IMG/VR virus record: IMGVR_UViG_3300042350_000389
Coordinates: 1 to 37,261 of that record
Origin: a virus
Direction: 5' to 3' (one strand)
Length of the DNA stretch: 37,261 nucleotides
In this document: one piece after another, positions 34,226 through 37,261 of the stretch
Numbering within the stretch: position 1 is the first letter of the stretch
How the letters are laid out: every line of letters begins with the position of its first letter
The notes under the pieces: model-generated
What the model saw: the letters and a program-made list of their open reading frames with translations, nothing else
Told to the model about the DNA's origin: nothing
Databases searched by the model: none
Position numbers and translations under genes: made by a program

Positions 34226-34737
34226 GCTAGACCTTTCATTGTTCGGTTGATCCAGCCAAGCAGAAACTTGGACTGGGTTCTGTTTTTGTTGCAAATTTCA
34301 GCGTAACGGGCAATCTTTGCCAAGGCATACGACTCTTTAAACCGCTGGCCATCTGTGATTTGGTTAAGCTTCTCAACGGTCTTAGCGCCAATACCGCCGT
34401 CTGGCGTAGCGCCAACTACGATCTGAGCCAACTTAACCGCCATGCCCATGCCTGCATTTACACCAAAGTTAAAGATGGTATTGGCCACCTCTTGGTTGGT
34501 GATCTCATTGCCGCGCATCTTGTCCCAGAACTCAGTGCGGTAGAACTCTCGCACCATGCCAGTTAACGCACCGCCAAACTCCTTGCGGTCTACCAAAGGC
34601 CAGCCGTTCCACTGTGGGTTTTTGTTGCGAGCAATGCCTGCATAAGTCATACCGCCCGTATCACCCTCGACATCGTGGAGAACGTAGCCGCCTTCGTCTT
34701 TAATCATTAGCTCAAAAGCTGGTTCAAACTGAGCCAT
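34222..34737 (-). CDS. GH108 family endolysin (lysozyme)
   Basis: A 171-residue peptidoglycan hydrolase. The N-terminal domain has the GH108 signature, with catalytic Glu15 in KDEGGY and DTGGMTYAGI near 26-35. The C-terminal half (AQIVVGATPDGGIGAKTVEKL) resembles the PG_binding_3 domain usual in the family. No signal peptide or anchor is visible, so release should depend on the holin encoded downstream. AAAGGA lies before the ATG. The order endolysin then holin is typical of a lysis cassette. Confidence 0.92.
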   Translation of the reverse strand: MAQFEPAFELMIKDEGGYVLHDVEGDTGGMTYAGIARNKNPQWNGWPLVDRKEFGGALTGMVREFYRTEFWDKMRGNEITNQEVANTIFNFGVNAGMGMAVKLAQIVVGATPDGGIGAKTVEKLNQITDGQRFKESYALAKIARYAEICNKNRTQSKFLLGWINRTMKGLA

Positions 34738-34746
34738 AGTCGTCCT

Positions 34747-35358
34747 TTACTGTTTACTTTTACTGAGCATAGTACTTGCAATCTGCAGCATCCCTATGGC
34801 TTTGGTTAAATCCTTGGGTTCTTTTTCCCACCCAACCGTAATCTGTCCAACAAACCGGCCCTGCTCTGGCGGCACACTGACCCGGCATCCAAAGGTTACG
34901 CCTTTTTCAATGTACCAAAGCCCAATTTCACTTTGAGCCACCGCATATTCGCTACAGGGTATTTCATTGGCCATCAATGCAACCACATCACGGTTGTTGG
35001 CAGAACTCTGAGTAAAAAGGCCAACATCTAAACCTTCATGGGTTCTGTCTCTGCCTTCGCGGGTATATGCTCGAAACAGCACCCTTGTGCCAAATAAAGG
35101 GTTGACTTTGAAAATGGCAACAATTACTGCATCCGAATTCTTAAACAGATGGGCCGCGACATCCTCGGCTCGGTCTTCAACGATTGTTGGCAGTTTCTTA
35201 TTCTCTTTGTACGCCTCAAACAAAAAGGCTTGGTTCTGCCAGACAAAGTATCCAGAAAAAGCAAACACCGCCATGAGTATCAGCGCAAACAGTTTGAACG
35301 GGCTGTCTACATAGGACAGCACCTTACTCAATACGTCTGCTGGCTTCTCGTCACTCAT
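34747..35358 (-). CDS. membrane-anchored hypothetical protein of the lysis region
   Basis: A 203-residue protein with one membrane helix at about residues 22-41 (LFALILMAVFAFSGYFVWQN), followed by a soluble alpha/beta domain (AVIVAIFKVNPLFGTRVLF, later CRVSVPPEQGRFVG). It may face the periplasm. The overall look is like a small sensor-type domain on an anchor, but I cannot name it; a spanin-like or holin-like role is conceivable from the position only. Its ATG overlaps the stop of a 49-codon gene by ATGA, and the endolysin follows nine bases later. Confidence 0.7.
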   Translation of the reverse strand: MSDEKPADVLSKVLSYVDSPFKLFALILMAVFAFSGYFVWQNQAFLFEAYKENKKLPTIVEDRAEDVAAHLFKNSDAVIVAIFKVNPLFGTRVLFRAYTREGRDRTHEGLDVGLFTQSSANNRDVVALMANEIPCSEYAVAQSEIGLWYIEKGVTFGCRVSVPPEQGRFVGQITVGWEKEPKDLTKAIGMLQIASTMLSKSKQ

Positions 35359-35504
35359 AGACCAACCATTCCAAGTACTTTATTCACAATTTTGTCCGAA
35401 ATGAAATTCGGCAATATCTTGATGAAGTCTAAAAACAGATTTGCACCCCACCAAGCACCAATAATCTTGAAGGTCATGTCAGCGGCTTTCTGGTACTCAT
35501 TCAC
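35355..35504 (-). CDS. 49-residue GTG-start protein of the lysis region
   Basis: A short frame that fills an otherwise empty gap. It starts at GTG, overlaps the preceding stop (GTGA) and ends in an ATGA overlap with the next gene, giving seamless coupling. The product (VNEYQKAADMTFKIIGAWWG onward) has an amphipathic or short membrane-associated helix (GANLFLDFIKILPNFI). The GTG at 35513, nine bases upstream, is an alternative. It may be a small lysis accessory peptide. Function unknown. Confidence 0.6.
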   Translation of the reverse strand: MNEYQKAADMTFKIIGAWWGANLFLDFIKILPNFISDKIVNKVLGMVGL

Positions 35505-35992
35505 CGCCCGCACCTAACTTTTGCACAGTGCTCCATGACCTCGTAGACTCCAACGTACAACATAAACAACAGGATCGCAAGGCCGCCCAGCATCAAGCCA
35601 ATTTCAAGTTGGTCTTGCTCTTTCTGTTTACGCTTTTTTTCTTCTTCCTTTTCGCGTCTGGCGGTGTGTGCATCTTCCACATCCATGGCCTGCGCTCTGG
35701 CTTTAATCTTGTTCCACACATCAATCTTGCCCGCTTGCATGAACAGTATCTGCAAGTCAGCCTCAAACGTCTTGGCTTGGTCAAGCGCCATTTCAATCTG
35801 AAGCGCAGTCCCCATGGAGGAACCACCCTTTTTCTTAGACTCTACAACAGCCTTAGCCGCAGTTGACTTAGCATCAAAATACTTACCCAGCATCGGCCCA
35901 AGCGAGGCCACATCGTCCACGGTCTTGGAAGCCTGCTTAATCAGTTTTACTGCGGACTGAATACCGGCTAGGGCGGTGATTGGATCAATCAT
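35501..35992 (-). CDS. coiled-coil membrane protein of the lysis region
   Basis: A 163-residue protein. It starts MIDPITALAGIQSAVKLIKQ, an N-terminus found in phage lysis-region proteins, has a helical middle, a highly charged Lys/Glu coiled coil (ARREKEEEKKRKQKEQDQLE), and a C-terminal membrane helix (IGLMLGGLAILLFMLYVGVY). This layout could suit an accessory lysis or membrane-associated virion protein. The start at 35992 is preferred over 36028, because MIDPI looks like a natural N-terminus; neither has a strong ribosome site. Coupled to the 49-codon gene by GTGA. Confidence 0.72.
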   Translation of the reverse strand: MIDPITALAGIQSAVKLIKQASKTVDDVASLGPMLGKYFDAKSTAAKAVVESKKKGGSSMGTALQIEMALDQAKTFEADLQILFMQAGKIDVWNKIKARAQAMDVEDAHTARREKEEEKKRKQKEQDQLEIGLMLGGLAILLFMLYVGVYEVMEHCAKVRCGR

Positions 35993-36052
35993 GGTTAAAC
36001 AACTTCTAAATACAAACCGTGACCTCAAAAGCGGGCACCACCGCCCTCTAGC

Positions 36053-36280
36053 TTACTTAGGCTCTACGTTAGACACAGATGGCTGCGCTAATGCTCGCTT
36101 AAGTAGCCCAAAGAAGGCGTCTCTTCCGACTTGGAGCTGATCAACGTTAAATTTAGCAGAGGCTAGTTTGCGGTCTAAGTCAGTAACATGGTTAACAAGA
36201 ACCTGCTGTTCACCGGTTAAATCTTCAAACTGATACTCTGCGCCGTCGATACTCAATGGGGTCTTTGTGTTGTTGCCCAT
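36053..36280 (-). CDS. small DUF6447-like phage protein
   Basis: A 75-residue protein with a short beta-like head (TPLSIDGAEYQFEDL) and a long helix (QQVLVNHVTDLDRKLASAKF). This pattern resembles DUF6447-type small phage proteins; the match is by eye. Probably forms a coiled coil. A clear AAAGGAAAC leader, identical to that of the next gene upstream, precedes the ATG. Confidence 0.7.
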   Translation of the reverse strand: MGNNTKTPLSIDGAEYQFEDLTGEQQVLVNHVTDLDRKLASAKFNVDQLQVGRDAFFGLLKRALAQPSVSNVEPK

Positions 36281-36297
36281 GATGTTTCCTTTAATGC

Positions 36298-36319
36298 GCC
36301 ACCAAAGTCGGGTGGTGGC
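36298..36319 (-). other. hairpin between two small late genes
   Basis: GCCACCA (36298-36304) pairs with TGGTGGC (36313-36319) around eight bases. No T-run follows on the - strand, so it is more likely an RNA-stability or leader structure for the downstream 75-residue gene than a terminator. Confidence 0.5.
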
Positions 36320-36325
36320 TTCCCG

Positions 36326-36649
36326 TTAAGCTGTTACCCAAGGCAGTGGGGGTGTGACCACTGGGGGGTTTACTTGATTTGCAATCTGCTGTGCGACAGC
36401 GGCTTCAGTAGCAGTCTGGTCAACACCGTTAGCCCAGATCCAACCCAATACTTGAGCTTGAGTAAGCTGTGCGTAGGGTGTGAATGTGCCAGCGGTCAAA
36501 GGAATGCCGCAAGTGCTGTACACAGAAGCGTTGTATGTACCGTCTGTACCAGAGCAAGTCCAGTGAACGGTGAACACGACATCGGTGTTGCCGTCTTCTT
36601 GTGGGTAGCAGTCCATTGCTGTAACTGTCCAAGTTGTAGTCGTAGTCAT
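36326..36649 (-). CDS. conserved phage protein downstream of the tail fibre
   Basis: A 107-residue protein starting with TTTTTWTVTAMDCYPQEDG, followed by DVVFTVHWTCSGTDGTYNAS, and ending NPPVVTPPLPWVTA. The first 60 residues are beta-rich and the rest helical with a Pro-rich end. Proteins with this WTVTAMDCYPQ pattern are common in phage late operons; their role is unknown. AAAGGAAACATC precedes the ATG, and the gene follows the tail fibre by 19 bases. Confidence 0.72.
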   Translation of the reverse strand: MTTTTTWTVTAMDCYPQEDGNTDVVFTVHWTCSGTDGTYNASVYSTCGIPLTAGTFTPYAQLTQAQVLGWIWANGVDQTATEAAVAQQIANQVNPPVVTPPLPWVTA

Positions 36650-36668
36650 GATGTTTCCTTTTTAAAGA

Positions 36669-37261
36669 TTAGATGCCAGCGTCTGCTAGGCGTTTACGAA
36701 GTGATTGAATTTCTGCAATTAAGTTGGCAATGATTTCAGCGCTGGAATAATCCATGCCTTGCATTTCTTCGCCATCCTTAACGCCTGTTGCGACAACTGT
36801 GCGAGATGCCTCTTGTGCCTCGTGAGCAATCAAGCCGACAAAGGTTGACCCGTCAGCTTTCCAAGTGCCCTCAACAGGGTTCAGGCTGTCAATGTACGCA
36901 CCGCTATTGGTGATCGGGCCTGTGATGTTCTTCAGGCGGTAGTCAGACGAAGTGTTGTAGCTGGTGGTTGTGCCGCTTGTAAAAATTGTACCAACAGCAC
37001 CATTAGCGTTGGAAAAAGCAATATGACCTTCGCTTGCTGTAGTTGTTCGCTGTGATTCAAATGTATAAGAAGAGTCGTTGAAAGAAGTGATACGAGAACC
37101 AAAACTAGTTGTGGTTGTTCCAACTAGCAAACGACCGCTTGAGTCTATACGGACACGTTCTGATCCATTATCAAATGCTAATGCGTTTCCACTACTTGTG
37201 TTGTAGATTGACCAATCAGGATAAGCCAATGCAAAAGTAGAACCTCGACCACCCGCAATTG
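36669..37261 (-). CDS. tail fibre/spike with C-terminal S74 chaperone, 5'-truncated
   Basis: The C-terminal 197 codons of a longer gene that begins outside the window; the frame is open to the last bases. The visible part starts in beta-rich fibre sequence (ERVRIDSSGRLLVGTTTTSF) and ends in a peptidase S74 intramolecular chaperone domain: SDYRLKN, whose Ser and Lys form the self-cleavage pair, then DSLNPVEGTW, FVGLIAHEAQE and a C-terminal helix (IANLIAEIQSLRKRLADAG). S74 domains trimerise the fibre and are then removed. The fibre probably binds the host receptor. The TTG at 37229 is not the real start. Confidence 0.88.
   Translation of the reverse strand, partial: IAGGRGSTFALAYPDWSIYNTSSGNALAFDNGSERVRIDSSGRLLVGTTTTSFGSRITSFNDSSYTFESQRTTTASEGHIAFSNANGAVGTIFTSGTTTSYNTSSDYRLKNITGPITNSGAYIDSLNPVEGTWKADGSTFVGLIAHEAQEASRTVVATGVKDGEEMQGMDYSSAEIIANLIAEIQSLRKRLADAGI

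Overview
The window is part of the genome of a tailed double-stranded DNA bacteriophage (Caudoviricetes). This follows from a phage replication set, a lysis cassette (GH108 lysozyme plus GTA-type 3TM holin), a tail fibre ending in an S74 self-cleaving chaperone, and very large internal-virion-type proteins. The layout suggests a short-tailed (podovirus-like) phage, but no terminase, portal or capsid gene lies in the window, so this is inference. Moderate GC and gene content resemble uncultured freshwater phages of Gram-negative (perhaps betaproteobacterial) hosts; the host assignment is low confidence. No integrase, repressor, tRNA or CRISPR was seen.

Left arm, about 1-18336, all on the + strand, is the early and replication region. 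It opens with the 3' part of an unknown gene. Next comes a MoxR-type AAA+ ATPase, two tiny membrane proteins and a DUF2201-like protein with a zincin (HExxH) and a VWA domain. A block of unknown early genes follows (3309-6370), then a VRR-NUC nuclease, a helix-turn-helix/DUF3310 protein and a rho-independent terminator at 7301. The second half encodes a family A DNA polymerase, a chain of six very short translationally coupled genes, a Cas4-like PD-(D/E)XK nuclease, an HNH-like protein, an SNF2-type helicase, a zinc-ribbon protein that may bind single-stranded DNA, a helix-turn-helix protein and a large AEP-primase/DUF927-helicase fusion. Most genes abut or overlap by ATGA or TAATG junctions.

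Right arm, 37261-18333, all on the - strand, is the late region, read right to left. It holds a 5'-truncated S74 tail fibre, small virion-associated proteins, a lysis cassette with a previously uncalled 49-codon GTG-start gene, a beta-rich nozzle-like tail protein, a cupin, a Gly/Ala-rich protein, a 1162-residue Gln-rich repeat protein and a 2328-residue giant protein with an HEIVH motif and an LPD38-like C-terminus. The two arms converge on a single shared TTAA at 18333-18336 with no intergenic space.

The strongest candidates for something unusual are the MoxR/VWA-zincin module with its two membrane microproteins, the paired CCCAYGACWCAGTGGG hairpins, the structured 174-base gap upstream of the SNF2 helicase, a +1-offset 134-base gene overlap at 3469-3602, and the repeat and peptidase architecture of the giant virion proteins.
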